Below are positions 1 to 10,992 of a DNA stretch of 64,000 bases, piece by piece. A model generated the notes under the pieces. The model saw only the letters and a list, made by a program, of their open reading frames with translations. It made no database searches and was not told the origin of the DNA. The stretch is from the NCBI GenBank assembly GCA_958510825.1, contig OY294049.1, positions 7,440,001-7,504,000 on the forward strand. The letters are read 5' to 3'. The DNA is from Brachypterus glaber. Lineage: Eukaryota; Arthropoda; Insecta; Coleoptera; Kateretidae. The position numbers were made by a program, and so were the translations under genes. How positions within the stretch are numbered: the stretch's first letter is position 1; the number at the start of each line of letters is the position of its first letter.

Positions 1-4
1 ATAC

Positions 5-22
5 ATATATATATATATATAT
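5..22. repeat. (AT)n microsatellite
   Basis: Uninterrupted alternating AT at the left edge of the window. Nothing coding is visible from here to the first hairpin at 408. Confidence 0.9.
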
Positions 23-249
23 GCTGAAATACAAATTCGTTTTACTTTATTCTACACAGCATACAAGTCAAAAATTAAACATTTTATATATATCTTAACT
101 CACTTCTTGGACATCCTATGAAACGCACTTTTCCTATACTTTCCTTTACCATAAATATTAAGGTAATGCTGGTGCGTTACGCAATACTTAAACGAACCCA
201 AACTGTCGAAAAATTATGTGTAAAGTTTGGCACACGGATCTGAGACACT

Positions 250-310
250 CACAGAATGCGCTAAAAAATTATACTTGAAAATACCACGTTGCCTTACTGA
301 ACGTCCAAAA
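250..310. repeat. dispersed repeat, copy 1 (partner at 24237-24303)
   Basis: The stretch around AAAAAATTATAC, ACGTTGCC and GAACGTC recurs in the same order near 24240-24300, with scattered mismatches. No TIR or coding content is visible. It is probably a fragment of an old mobile element. Confidence 0.5.
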
Positions 311-407
311 AGTATTTCAATCAATGGCGATTTCTCCCGTTAGATTAGACAGGGACAAAAGTTCTACCCAAAAAGGATAAAAGACATACATACACTCCCA
401 CTTCCAC

Positions 408-467
408 CCAACCAAACAAATTCTGTATTTATTCTTTGTTGAACAAATACAATATTTACTTGGCCGG
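408..467. repeat. hairpin (inverted repeat)
   Basis: A left arm beginning CCAACCAAACAAATTCTG pairs with a right arm ending TTTACTTGGCCGG, with a loop of a few bases. A third copy of the arm (CCGGCCAACCAAATAAATAC) lies at 586-620 and runs into the N gap. This looks like the end of a palindromic MITE. Confidence 0.6.
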
Positions 468-620
468 GCGAAGAGTATTATTTTTATTGAAGAAATTACT
501 GGCGCCATCTAAATTTTAGTAGAATTATCTTATTCTACAGATCCACATTAGCTATGTTCGTTCGTGCCGCTTAGTGCTACACTTTCCGGCCAACCAAATA
601 AATACTGTATTTGTTGTATG

Positions 621-820
621 NNNNNNNNNNNNNNNNNNNNNNNNNNNNNNNNNNNNNNNNNNNNNNNNNNNNNNNNNNNNNNNNNNNNNNNNNNNNNNNN
701 NNNNNNNNNNNNNNNNNNNNNNNNNNNNNNNNNNNNNNNNNNNNNNNNNNNNNNNNNNNNNNNNNNNNNNNNNNNNNNNNNNNNNNNNNNNNNNNNNNNN
801 NNNNNNNNNNNNNNNNNNNN
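621..820. other. assembly gap (200 N)
   Basis: Exactly 200 N, probably a placeholder of arbitrary size. Open frames that span it are artefacts. The left edge lies at the end of an inverted-repeat arm (586-620). Confidence 0.99.
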
Positions 821-1198
821 GTTTAAATGGAATCATTAAAAAAGATACAAAGAAATAAAAATGTAAATATTTAAAACTTTGCATCAAAGCTAGAGTCGAC
901 GCGGCGCCTATGCGAGCACTGGAAATTCGACTACTGCTGACGACACGCAATAATTTTTTGAAAATAATATATCCAAATTTTGGTTAATTATTATGAATGT
1001 GTTCTGTTCTGCACAACTTATGGCTTTCGAATGCATAGAATTATAATCAAGTAAATTTTAAGAAGCAGAAGAAATATTGACAGCTGTGGAAGAAGAAGAA
1101 GATACCCGAAATTTTTACATTTTTTTAAATCAAATTTAATGAAAAGCCCCTAGCACAAGGCTTAATTGGGGCTCTCCATGACACAGTATGTATTGTAC

Positions 1199-1201
1199 GC
1201 A

Positions 1202-1232
<31 letters not shown>

Positions 1233-1234
1233 AT
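1199..1234. repeat. (AATA)n microsatellite
   Basis: About nine AATA units at the left end of the tandem array. Shorter AATA runs mark each later subunit boundary at 1851, 2045, 2239 and 2874. Confidence 0.9.
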
Positions 1235-1462
1235 GCTTTAAATAATGTTGTTGCTCAGAATGCTTTTGATATAGCGCATAAGTTAAGAATCACAGTGTTC
1301 TATTTTTAGATTTATTTCACCAAGAAGATATTAAAAATACTTATTTTAAACCATGAATAATTTCCATAATTGTTTCGGGTGAATAAAAAAATCCCTGATA
1401 TATTCTATGTTTTAAACATATTTGTATTAATTTGTTAAAGATTATCGCCAGTTTATTTTATT

Positions 1463-1516
1463 TTGTTTGATGTTATTGGAAATATCAGACCCGATATTCC
1501 CAATAACATTAAACAA
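1463..1516. repeat. palindrome inside the array unit
   Basis: TTGTTTGATGTTATTGG pairs with CCAATAACATTAAACAA around the centre CAGACCCG. The same palindrome recurs at 2483-2536. At about 3116-3190 the right arm is duplicated (CCCGATATTCCCAATAACAT occurs twice). Confidence 0.8.
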
Positions 1517-3500
1517 CATAAAATTTTAAAACATAGAAACCTTAGTAATTTCATTTTCTATGCCCCTTTATTAACTAGCGCACTAATTAGAAAACCCATA
1601 AAAAAGTCCTCCTGATAAATTTTAACCAGCTTTTATATAAGATATTTAAACTTTAATTAAGCTTAAAGTACTTTTAACATTTATGAGACAATGTTTTTTA
1701 TTTTGTCACTACTCATAGATTTAAGATGTAAACTAAGGTGTGAACCTTAGTTCAGCAATATATTAAACGAACTAGCTATTTAAACGTCCGAGGTAACATA
1801 ACCTAATTCTTTGGTTTGGTTCTCCATGACACAGTATGTATTGTACCCATGAATAAATAAATAAATACTTTAAATATTGTTGTTGCTCAGTATGCTTTTG
1901 TTATAGCGCATAAGTTAAGAATCACAGTGTTCTATTCTTAGATTTATTTCACCAAGAAGATATTAAAAATACTTATTTTAAACCATGAATAATTTCCATA
2001 ATTGTTTCGGGTGAATAAAAAAATCCCTGATATATTCTATGTTTGAATAAATAAATAAATACTTTAAATAATGTTGTTGCTCAGAATGCTTTTGATATAG
2101 TGCATAAGTTAAGAATCACAGTGTTCTATTTTTAGATTTATTTCACCAAGAAGATATTAAAAATACTTATTTTAAACCATGAATAATTTCCATAATTGTT
2201 TCGGGTGAATAAAAAAATCCCTGATATATTCTATGTTTGAATAAATAAATAAATACTTTAAATAATGTTGTTGCTCAATATGCTTTTGTTATAGCGCATA
2301 AGTTAAGAATGACAGTGTTCTATTCTTAGATTTATTTCACCAAGAAGATATTAAAAATACTTATTTTAAACCATGAATAACTTCCATAATTGTTTCGGGT
2401 GAATAAAAAAATCCCTGATATATTCTATGTTTTAAACATATTTGTATTAATTTGTTAAAGATTATCGCCAGTTAATTTTATTTTGTTTGATTTTATTGGA
2501 AATATCAGACCCGATATTCCCAATAACATCAAACAACATAAAATTTTAAAACATAGAAACCTTAGTAATTTCATTTTCTATGCCCCTTTATTAACTAGCG
2601 CACTAATTAGAAAACCCATAAAAAAGTCCTCCTGATAAATTTTAACAAGCTTTTATATAGGATATTTAAACTTTAATTAAGCTTAAAGTACTTTTAACAT
2701 TTATGAGACAATGTTTTTTATTTTGTCACTGATACTGATAGATTTAATATGTAAACTAAGGTATGAACCTTAGTTCAGCAATATATTAAATGAACTAGCT
2801 ATTGAAACGTCCGACGTAACATAACCTAATTCTTTGGTTTGGTTCTCCATGACACAGTATGTATTGTACCCATGAATAAATAAATAAATACTTTAAATAA
2901 TGTTGTTGCTCAGTATGCTTTTGATATAGCGCATAAGATAAGAATCACAGTGTTCTATTCTTAGATTTATTTTACCAAGAAGATATTAAAAATACTTATT
3001 TTAAACCATGAATAATTTCCAAAATTGTTTTGGGGGAATAAAAAAATCCCTGACATATTCTACGTTTTAAACATATTTGTATTAATTTGTTGAAGGTTAT
3101 CGCCAGTTTATTTAATTTTGATCTTATTGGGAATATCAGACCCGATATTCCCAATAACATCAGACCCGATATTCCCAATAACATCAAACAACATAAAATT
3201 TTAAAACATAGTAAGTCCATTTTCTTTGCCACTTTATGAACTAGCGATCTAATTAGAAAATCAATAAAAAATGTCCTCCTGATAAATTTAACAAGCTTTT
3301 ATATAGGATTTTTAAACTTTAATTAAGCCACGTGGCTTAAAGTACTTTTAACATTTATGAGACAATGTTTTTTTGATTTTGGTACTACTGATAGATTTAA
3401 GATGTAAACTAAGGTATGACCCTTAGTTCAGCAATATACTAAACGAACTGGCTATTTAAAAGTCCGACTTAACATAACCTAATTCTTTGGTTTGGTTTGG

Positions 3501-4355
3501 CCCCTTTGGTGTTTTTGATGCTAATGGGGAGCTTAGTCCCCCTATTCAAACGGGGAGAATACAATTCTGACAAAAAATATACCCTAAAAGTTTTAAAAAC
3601 GCTAAAAATCAGCAAAAAAAAATACTGGAAGTACACTCAGCTTCGTTGGACTTAGAAATAGCCTGTTTCTTTATTAAATCCTTTTATAAAGGGGTGCTAC
3701 GGATATAAATCTAAAAATAGAACACAGAATCAAGTTCTGATATTAGGTTTGTATTACATGCATACATAAGTTATTTAAATAACAAATTTTCTATTTATAA
3801 TAGTTGAGGACGTCAATTGAGAAAAATAGAGAAACATATTTAGAAAAATCAGGATATTCTGTCATTGGATATTCTGTCTGTCGTAGTAGTTATTTATGAA
3901 ATCCGGATATTTACTTATTTAAGAAATTATAACTTAACCCCGTCTTATAATATTGTCAGATACATTTTATATTATTTTTTCACTTATTGGTACGTTTTAC
4001 ATAAGCGTGGAGAGACCCAAATAAGAGCACAAAAAAAAACAAAACTAAGGAAACATTTGGAAATGTTTTCTTAAGTTAGAGATATCTTTCTTTATGGGTA
4101 TCATTCTATCTATTTTTAATTAAGATTTTTTTGTGCCTACTATTTTACGAAATCACGAGATATATAGAAGAGTAGATCAAAATAATAATGTATGTCTGCA
4201 GACTAAACAGAGCTAATACAGGTATGAAATACACCTCATAAGCTTATATAAAACTTATTCTAAAAAAATCATCATAATAGAATGAATTTTTTTATTAGTC
4301 CTAATATGGTGTTATAATAATTATAATACTAATTATAATACTAATTATTAGTATT
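3501..4355. other. no gene seen
   Basis: AT-rich unique-looking sequence. The only open frame over 60 codons (3865-4074) has no recognisable domain and AT-driven composition. A small block of nested ATAATTATAATACTA repeats sits near 4310-4350. Confidence 0.6.
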
Positions 4356-4359
4356 TTTA

Positions 4360-4795
4360 TATTATCTTTTGGCATATATTCGATATTTTTAGCTTTTAAA
4401 AAGTAGTCAGAGGGCCACAGGGTGGATTTTTTTTAATTAAAAGGGGGTCATTTTAAAACAACTAAAATTTTCTATTTACCATATGTTTTTTTAAACGTTT
4501 TTTAAAGATATTGATTTTTCAATTTTTTTTTGCTAAAAAACGCAATTTTTTGATATTTTTTTTAGTAATTCTTTATTTATATCATTAAAAATTAGTTTAA
4601 AAAAGTATAATTTACGTTTCTGATTAATGCAATTAACCACTTTTCAAAAACTGTTTGATATTTTTTAAAGAAATTTTGACAAGAATTCCCATATTCAACC
4701 CAATTTAAACCCCTTAAAAAAATTAATAAATGTATGGTCAAAGAGAGAATTTTATAAGATTTAAATTGATACCATTTACCATTAAAAAAAATCCC
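4360..4795. repeat. S-family palindromic element, degraded copy
   Basis: Shares ordered blocks with the better copies at 35351-36047 and 38533-39251: TTTTGGCATATATTCGATAT, an AAAAGGGGGTC block, TTTTTCAATTTTT, TAATTTACGTTT, AAATTTTGAC and a final TTTCAAAAGTC. Both terminal repeats are missing or eroded. Confidence 0.6.
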
Positions 4796-5209
4796 TTCTA
4801 GATCCCTACCTTTATTTCAAAAGTCGAGTTGGACTGCTCGGTATATAAACTAAATTCAAAGAAAGGCGAAAATCATTGTACCGTGGTTGAATCTAGATTT
4901 TCCTTATATTTTCTGGGAAAATACATAAATTTTCAATTACATATCGAGAATAAAATAATTTGTTACAGTAAGCCTAGGAGAAATTATATAAATTATACCG
5001 TTAAGTTGAATAATTTTATGGGAAGGAATTTTAGTCTTCAAGTAAAATTTGTGGTAATTGACATTTAGAGTAGACAAGAAACTCGCAGAAATTTCTAATT
5101 ACCTAGATAATTAAGCTTTAAATCTAGTTCTAAAATATTAAGCCTGAGGTAACTATTTTGCTGTTAGCTTACTTAGTATTTATAACATCTTAGAGAATCG
5201 TACTATACT

Positions 5210-5700
5210 TATTATATTAATCACAGCGCCTGCGCTAGAATACTATAATAATAATAATATAATAATTATACGGTAGTTTCGAATTTGTAAAAAATTTCAA
5301 AAATCGTTCTAGACAAAAAAATTCTTGGGTATAAATTTGTTTCATGAAAAATTCCGCAAATTTTTTTTGAAATGTCCGTTCGTCAATCCGTCTGTCCGTC
5401 CGATGTCACGTTTTTGTGTGCACGATAACTCAAGAACGAATAATCCGATCGACTTGAAATTTTCAGGATAAATCAAGTTCTATGAGGGGAAGATTCGTAT
5501 TGTTTTTGAAAGTTATTATGGGGGGTTAAACTTAAAAAAAATAAAAAACGCTGAAAGAAAACTTTTTTATTTTAGGAAAAATTACTTTTATTATAATAAG
5601 GATCAATTCAACCAATTTTGAAAGTAAACCCCTTAACAACAAAACAGTTATGGGGGGTTAAATTTTTTTTTGAAAATTTTATAATTTTTTTTTTTAAATA
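5210..5700 (+). repeat. Z-family dispersed repeat, copy 1
   Basis: Begins near TTATTATATTAATCACAG and CGCCTGCGCTAGAATACT, then runs through a (TCCG/GTCT)-rich block and the core CACGATAACTCAAGAACG, GATCGACTTGAAATTTTC and GGGGGGTTAAACTT. Same order as copies at 29150 and 34275. It encodes short in-frame peptide similarity between copies but no intact ORF. Confidence 0.75.
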
Positions 5701-5802
5701 TATTTTTTGCAAAACGGAAATAAAAAAAAATAAAAAATGCTCTATGAAAAATGCATTTTTTTATTCAGAATAAAAAAAGATGTAAGAAAATAGTATATTT
5801 CC

Positions 5803-5883
5803 AACCTAATAAGAAAATAAAATATTTACAACTCGAGAAATGCATCTCGAGAGTTGGAAATTATATTTTCTTATGAGGTTAGA
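5803..5883. repeat. hairpin centred on CTCGAGAAATGCATCTCGAG
   Basis: AACCTAATAAGAAAATA at the left pairs with TATTTTCTTATGAGGTT at the right, and the centre is itself palindromic. About 80 bp in all. Confidence 0.75.
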
Positions 5884-6142
5884 ACAGTTTTTTTTATTTA
5901 CAATCATATAAAATTAATAAATTCTTGATCCTTACTTATATTAAAGTTAATTTAAATAAATTAAATTAGAAAATGTTATCTCTCCAAAAGTTGAATTTAT
6001 TGTATTTTAAACATACATATAGCTACAATTGTTTTGACTTTTATAAAAGTTATTTTCAAGCTAAAAATAATGAAAATAGGTTGAAAATGGTACAATTTTC
6101 TTTTAAAAAACCTATAAGTTAATTATAATAAGTATAGACTTC

Positions 6143-6865
6143 CAAAAGAGTTTTCCACTTGGCTGTTTTTCCACTGTATTCCAAGCGGAGGTCTATGCCA
6201 TACAGGAAGCGGCAAATAAAGCAGTACTGGGGGCACGATGTATACATCTGATAGTCAAGCTGCTCTAAAGGCATTGTGCAATCCCAGAACTAGGTCACCC
6301 CTAGTCAGGGAGTATAGAGAAGCCTTAGAAGGGGTAGCAAGTACCAAGAATGTTCAACTGGTATGGGGACCGGGCCATAGTGGAATTCCCGGAAACGAGA
6401 AGGCAGATGAACTTGCAAGATTCGGATCAGGGATGGCCTGCATGGGACCGGAACCTATACTGGGTATTACAAGGAAGCAGGTAAAGACCGATTTCCGTGG
6501 GTGGACTTATGCTAAGCTAATGGAGCAATGGAGAACGGTCGACGGTTGCCGGCAAGCTACGGACTTCCTGGCAAAGCAAATCGAAGACTCACTGGTTACT
6601 GCAAAAAGGAAGAACTCAACTCAGACAACTTGTAGGGGTCCTCACGGGCCATTGCAAGCTAAGGAAGCACCTGGCAACATTGCGAATTCTAAAGAGTCCG
6701 CTAAGCTCAGAGTGCGGAGAGGATGAAACATCCTCTCATTACATAGCCGAGTGTGTCAGATATGACAGAATCAGGTTGCAAGTCTTTCAAACTCAAAGAC
6801 TCAACCAAGAGAAACTAAGAGACCTCCCTTCCCAAGTAACACGCTGGCTGTACCTCGCATTTTAA
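6143..6865 (+). pseudogene. LINE ORF2 C-terminus: RNase H domain plus Cys/His tail, frameshifted
   Basis: This is the 3' part of a non-LTR retrotransposon polymerase. Frame 2 from about 6143 reads FSTVFQAEVYAIQEAANK, which holds the second RNase H acidic residue. The frame then shifts by one base near 6232 into YTSDSQAALKAL (third acidic residue), followed by GPGHSGIPGNEKADELA (His and final Asp). Near 6605 it shifts back to frame 2: LVGVLTGHCKLRKHL, then the C...C...H...C segment around SECGEDETSSHYIAEC, and it stops at 6863-6865. The first catalytic Asp and all of the RT domain are absent, so it is 5' truncated. The TGHC motif and RNase H suggest the R1/I/Jockey-type group. No function is expected. 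Confidence 0.9.
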
Positions 6866-7740
6866 ACCAGTGTTTAGCTTTATTTCGGTAATTTAATTTG
6901 CTGTATTTAGTATTTTTTATTAATCTGTTCCTTTACATCCAGCTATAATCGACTTGGCGCAGCCAAGAAATAGTACAAAATAAAACCACGGCTATTTGTG
7001 TTCTTTTTTATATATTTTAAAACTATTTTAAAAAAATCAAAAATAATAGAAATTTAATGCATTTTAAAACCGCTTAATGCTAGTATTATTGTCTAGAGTC
7101 AACCACTCTTATTGTCCAAATGATTATCCATACGGCGGTAAATAACGGAACTAATTCATTACAGAAATCTGTAACCTAAAATAATATGTTTTATACAGGA
7201 AGCTTGTCTTACTTACAGCCTATAGAGCCGGCTAATAGATGGCCATGATGTAAGAGCTACGCCATTTTTTTTGCTTTCCTTAGTAGAAATAAGATGAAAA
7301 TCTAAAAAAAATCATAACCTATGAAACTCTTTTAATGTTAAAAACATAATATCTGGTAAATAACATTTATAAAGAAAAAGAAATAAAAAAATAAAAAACT
7401 TTATTAACATGAATTTATTTTAACTAATCTTCACTATTTTTGAGGCGCGTGAAATATAACAAGTTTTCATCATCACATTTCACAATATTACCTTATCGCG
7501 CTTAAATTATGTGTAAAAGAACTTGTAAAAGTTCATATGTTATGACAATAAATAATACATTATTATTTTATCTAACAAAGATATTTCGTGAACAGAGAAC
7601 AGAGTAAAGCTTATGACAATATTATATTATTAAATTCCCTAAATTTTTAATAAAAAATTAGATATTTTTATCGTTTTATGTTGGCAACAAAAAATACAGA
7701 ATATAGCTGTTATCTATCTTTAGAATATTTGTATATTCCA
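6866..7740. other. no gene; possible LINE 3' UTR then AT-rich sequence
   Basis: Follows the RNase H tail. A motif AATAAAACC near 6980 could mark the LINE 3' end. After that I see only AT-rich DNA with no repeat I could place. Confidence 0.5.
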
Positions 7741-8057
7741 GCTTACGTGGAACCCTCATAGCAACCATATACTGACTGGCCAAATGCTATCGCTACAAGC
7801 ACTTCAAATCTCGTTTACAAAAAGCTGTTACAGCCAAGCTAGCTTTAATTTGACAACGGATACGTAGTAAGAGACACTTTAAAGCTACTTGCGTTACTTG
7901 GGTTAGGCCAATATCCTGAGCTTTATTGAAAGGACAGGCAGGTTCAAGGAGGACTCAAATTAGTAAATGGCTGGGATTGTCTAGGGTGTCAAAAAAGGCC
8001 ATAAATGGCCTAGTTGTCCGGCTTTGGCCAACCCAAAAATTTACTACTACTACTACA
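7741..8057 (+). mobile_element. possible 3' end of an RNase H-type LINE with (TAC)n tail
   Basis: GC content rises relative to the flanks. In one frame the end reads like the last residues and 3' UTR of such an element, and the segment stops at TTTACTACTACTACTAC, a simple-repeat tail of the kind non-LTR elements leave. No catalytic domain is present, so the assignment rests on the tail and composition. Confidence 0.4.
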
Positions 8058-8251
8058 TGATTTGTCAAAATCAATTAATGAAATCTAAAATTTTAAATTA
8101 AGTTTATAAAAAGGAAAGTTGTACGTGCAGTATTATTAAATTAGTTTAGTAGTCTGAAAGTCTAATTTTTAATTAGAAAACATCTAAAATTAAAACTGAA
8201 TTTAACTAAGTTTTAATTTTAACTTAAAAATGTAAATATAAAGTAATAAAG

Positions 8252-8460
8252 GTTGTTTTTTTTTACTTTCTGGCTTAGTTAAGACACTGACTGCCAAACA
8301 AGCATTTTTTTGTTTCCATCACGTATAATTTTTTTCAACTAAAAGCCTTGCGAAAAATCTCATTCTTTAACATAAAGTGTAGAATTATTAAGTTATGGAC
8401 ACTGGCCTACATCGACATAATAAAAAAAAGCCTTTGACCCATGTTTAGAAAGATCGAAAC
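8252..8460. repeat. W-family dispersed repeat, copy 1 (partner 56013-56213)
   Basis: Shares long near-identical blocks with 56013-56213: CAAACAAGCATTTTTTTGTT, CATCACGTATAATTTTTTTC, AAAATCTCATTCTTTAACAT and AAGTTATGGACA, in the same order. After the aligned part, 8721-8735 (GTTGGCCTGTGTAAT) is the reverse complement of 55970-55984 just before the other copy. That suggests a TIR ending ACACAGGCCAAC. Confidence 0.75.
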
Positions 8461-8589
8461 AAAAATAAAATTTAGGACAACCCTAATGACCCGTTTTTTT
8501 TTTTTAATTTTACCAAAGGTTGTTTTATTGGAAATCAGCGGTATCAAAAACAGTCGTATGCAAAAATTGAGAATTTTGTCCCTGTTTTT

Positions 8590-8607
8590 TTTTCTTGGCC
8601 CACTGTG
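8590..8607. repeat. orphan end of the CACAGTGGGCC palindrome family
   Basis: TTGGCCCACTGTG is the same terminus as that of the complete element at 20623-21683. No matching second end is seen nearby. Confidence 0.5.
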
Positions 8608-8993
8608 CGGTTGTTCAATACCCTTACGTGATGGAGAAAAATATATTCGAAATTAACATAACTAAGTTAACCAAAATCAGCTGTCCGATCCAAATCAACT
8701 TTCAGAAGTTAAAAATTCGTTGGCCTGTGTAATCGTAAAGTTTTTCACATATTTTAAAAATGATAGGTGTATAACGAGAAAGGGAGATAGACAGGGAGTG
8801 TTAAAAAAAATCTTGTTTTAATTAAAGCTTGCTCTTATTTTCCCTCATTTTTACTCTTTTTTTCCTATTTTTTTCTGAGTTTAATTGCTCTTCCTAAAAC
8901 ACATGAAAGATGAGGAAAAATCATTTATACTTTTACTTATCAAAGTTTTTTAACAATCATTAAAATTGTCATGTCTAACTTTTATACCGAGTT

Positions 8994-9053
8994 ATTGAAT
9001 AGAAACGTATAAATATAAATATATTGAGCTTAATATACATATTTCTATTCAAT
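8994..9053. repeat. hairpin
   Basis: ATTGAATAGAAACGTATA pairs with TATACATATTTCTATTCAAT, with a short AT-rich loop. Confidence 0.7.
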
Positions 9054-9157
9054 GAATAAAATTAAAGTGTATATACAGGGTGTTTGCAGTCTTACACTAC
9101 AAAAAAAAATTGTAAATTTACATGCTAAAAAGCAGGTGCACGTAAAATTTACCAGAT

Positions 9158-9245
9158 TAAACTTGTAATTTTACAATTTTTTAGTAATATTACATGTACT
9201 ACTATCTACGTAGTAATCTTAAAAAATTGTAAAATTATAAGTTAA
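9158..9245. repeat. hairpin
   Basis: AACTTGTAATTTTACAATTT and the following TTTAGTAATATTAC pair with GTAGTAATCTTAAAAAATTG and its continuation. Just upstream, TACAGGGTG at 9074-9082 is an isolated terminus of the TA/CAGGG element family described at 58817. Confidence 0.7.
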
Positions 9246-9324
9246 ACACTTTAAAAATACACACACAAACCACTGTCAAAATTTAAACTGCAATTGTAAA
9301 TCCATTTTAAAAACTTAAAATATA

Positions 9325-9830
9325 AAATATCTTGGTGTTATGGTTGATCAGCACCTGAACTGGCCTGATCATACCTCTTATTTGGTATCAAGGCTCAAAC
9401 GACTCGTAGGTATACAGATTTTTTCAAATTAGAGACATACTAGATAAAACTTTTGTATATTGTTTATAAAGCTTTGGTCCGGCCTATAGTTGGATACTTT
9501 ATTATCATATGGGGCGGGCTATATGATGATTCAATACATAAACTATAAGTAATCAAAATTTTATTTAAAGAATCTAGATAGTATTCCACAGATGCTTTAT
9601 ATTCTGAACTTGGTATTTTATCTATTAAACAACTTTACAGCTATCAAATAATATTATGGACTTGTCTAAACATCACTAAACTACAGAAACCAAACCACAA
9701 CTTGTTAACAAGATCCGTTCAAAATAACTTTTTGATGGTACCACAATTTAAAAAGTCGCATATTCAAAGATCCTTCTTTTTTCTATAATATAGAACGTTT
9801 GTTGTCCTAGGATAAACCGATCTTGAAATA
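9325..9830 (+). pseudogene. LINE RT C-terminal domain, decayed
   Basis: Translation gives KYLGVMVDQHLNWPDH, then after a frame change YKALVRPIVGYFIIIWGG, and then a run with stops ending ...SELGILSIKQLYSYQI. This is the order of the region just after the RT palm in CR1/Jockey-type LINE polymerases. At least three stop codons and a frameshift are present, and the palm with its FADD motif is absent. Old 5'-truncated copy. Confidence 0.85.
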
Positions 9831-9839
9831 TTTCGAAAA

Positions 9840-10487
9840 ATCCCTTAATTATTTCCAGGTAAAGCCTCTTTTACTGATCTGACGACTGAACTAATACTGG
9901 AATTAAGCCGGGTACTGATTATACGCCATAAGACTGTAAACACCGTGTATACAAAAATGAGTTTTGTGGCGGTTTGTCCTATTTTATAAAATAAACACGA
10001 AATTAAAAAAAGCGCCCAGGTGCGCCTTCGCCAAAATTGCAAATGTGCCTAACCCTTAACCGCATTATTTTTTAATATTTACGAAAAAAAAAATATTTGG
10101 TCGTGGCTATAATGCAAAAATATTTAATTAAATCCAGTTTTATTTTTAAAATGTTTCTTTTACTTCTGATATAATTCGTCCACGAAACAAGTTGTTCAAA
10201 TCGGACTTGGGCAAAAATACTTAAAATGGATACGCATATGGGCTTTTAAGTTTTAAGTTTAGAAGGGATAAAATTTCATTACTTTTTAATATAAAAACAA
10301 ATTTATTTCTCAAGTTTAGACGAAAATTAAACATAATTTCTTTTAAATTACTTTTTAAAATATCCGTTATACTTGTAGTTTATAATTAACAAATATACTG
10401 TAGTACTTATTACATTTATTTTTTGTATTCACATTAAATTTTTAGTGTGTACATATAAAAATCTGAAAAAAGGGGGTTTACTTATGC
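9840..10487. other. no recognisable gene
   Basis: A minus-strand frame of 65 codons (9845-10042) is present but matches nothing I know. The rest is AT-rich. It may include the 3' UTR of the preceding LINE. Confidence 0.4.
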
Positions 10488-10521
10488 ATAATAATAATAA
10501 TTATTATTATTATTATAATAT
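10488..10521. repeat. (ATA)n/(TTA)n palindromic microsatellite
   Basis: ATAATAATAATAA is followed directly by TTATTATTATTATTAT, so the tract folds on itself. A short imperfect duplication of ATAAGAGATTGTGGG follows at 10538-10584. Confidence 0.85.
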
Positions 10522-10597
10522 ATGTGGTATCTTGCTATATAAGAGATTGTGGGTATATTGGTATAGGTATAAGAGATTGTGGGCCATTTTTTACCAA

Positions 10598-10662
10598 CCC
10601 TATTGAAAATGACGGGTTTCTGCACCATTTATAGCTGCGTAGACCCGTCATTTACAATAGGG
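10598..10662. repeat. hairpin with CCCTATTG ends
   Basis: CCCTATTGAAAATGACGGGT pairs with ACCCGTCATTTACAATAGGG around a loop of about 25 bases. It looks like a very small MITE. Confidence 0.8.
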
Positions 10663-10667
10663 AACTT

Positions 10668-10900
10668 CTAAAAATACACTGCCCAGAGCTTTCCCATTTT
10701 TCACCTCCGCGCGTAAAATGGATTAATAAAAATCCTGATTCAGATTCACATTCAATAACCTTAAAAACCCAAATATATAAATTTTTAAGAAAACAACCCC
10801 CCGCCCCTCAAGGGATGGAGTTAGTTTTTTTTCCATTATCAGATTCACTTTCAGCAACCCGTGTAATTCGATCGTGATTTATCAATAAATTGAAAATTTT
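10668..10900. repeat. Y-family element, copy 1
   Basis: Opens with TACACTGCCCAG, AGAGCTTTCCCATTTTTCAC and AAAATGGA. It then carries one full unit of the internal repeat (CAGATTCACTTTCAGCAACC preceded by CCCCTCAAGGGATGGAG). The better copies are at 43495-43925 and 51838-52620. Confidence 0.75.
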
Positions 10901-10992
10901 TTCATAATTGGTTAAATGGTGCTTGGTTCCTTTTCCAGTAACGCCCTCCAATTAAAAGTAGGGTGGTGAGTCTGTCATATATTTGCTAAAAT

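Larger units (their letters stand above)
1141..3500. repeat. higher-order tandem array (about 190 bp subunits in longer units)
   Basis: A block starting with GAATAAATAAATAAATAC and TTTAAATAATGTTGTTGCTC recurs at 1851, 2045 and 2239 (spacing 194 bp) and again at 2874. A related block follows the longer AATA tract at 1201. At 1171, 1820 and 2842 the unit is preceded by TCTCCATGACACAGTATG and followed by about 450 bp of extra sequence that ends in ACCTAATTCTTTGGTTTGG. So short units are nested in a longer unit of about 650 bp. The ATGACACAGTATGTATTGTA stretch plus AATA tail resembles a LINE 3' end. No gene lies in the array. Confidence 0.85.

Noticed and set aside
2996..3232. 78-codon minus-strand frame with a repeated MLLGISGL
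   Set aside because: The repeat is the duplicated palindrome arm of the tandem array.
4829..5068. 79-codon plus-strand frame
   Set aside because: Not low complexity, but no domain, no neighbour context and no other support. I could not raise it above chance.
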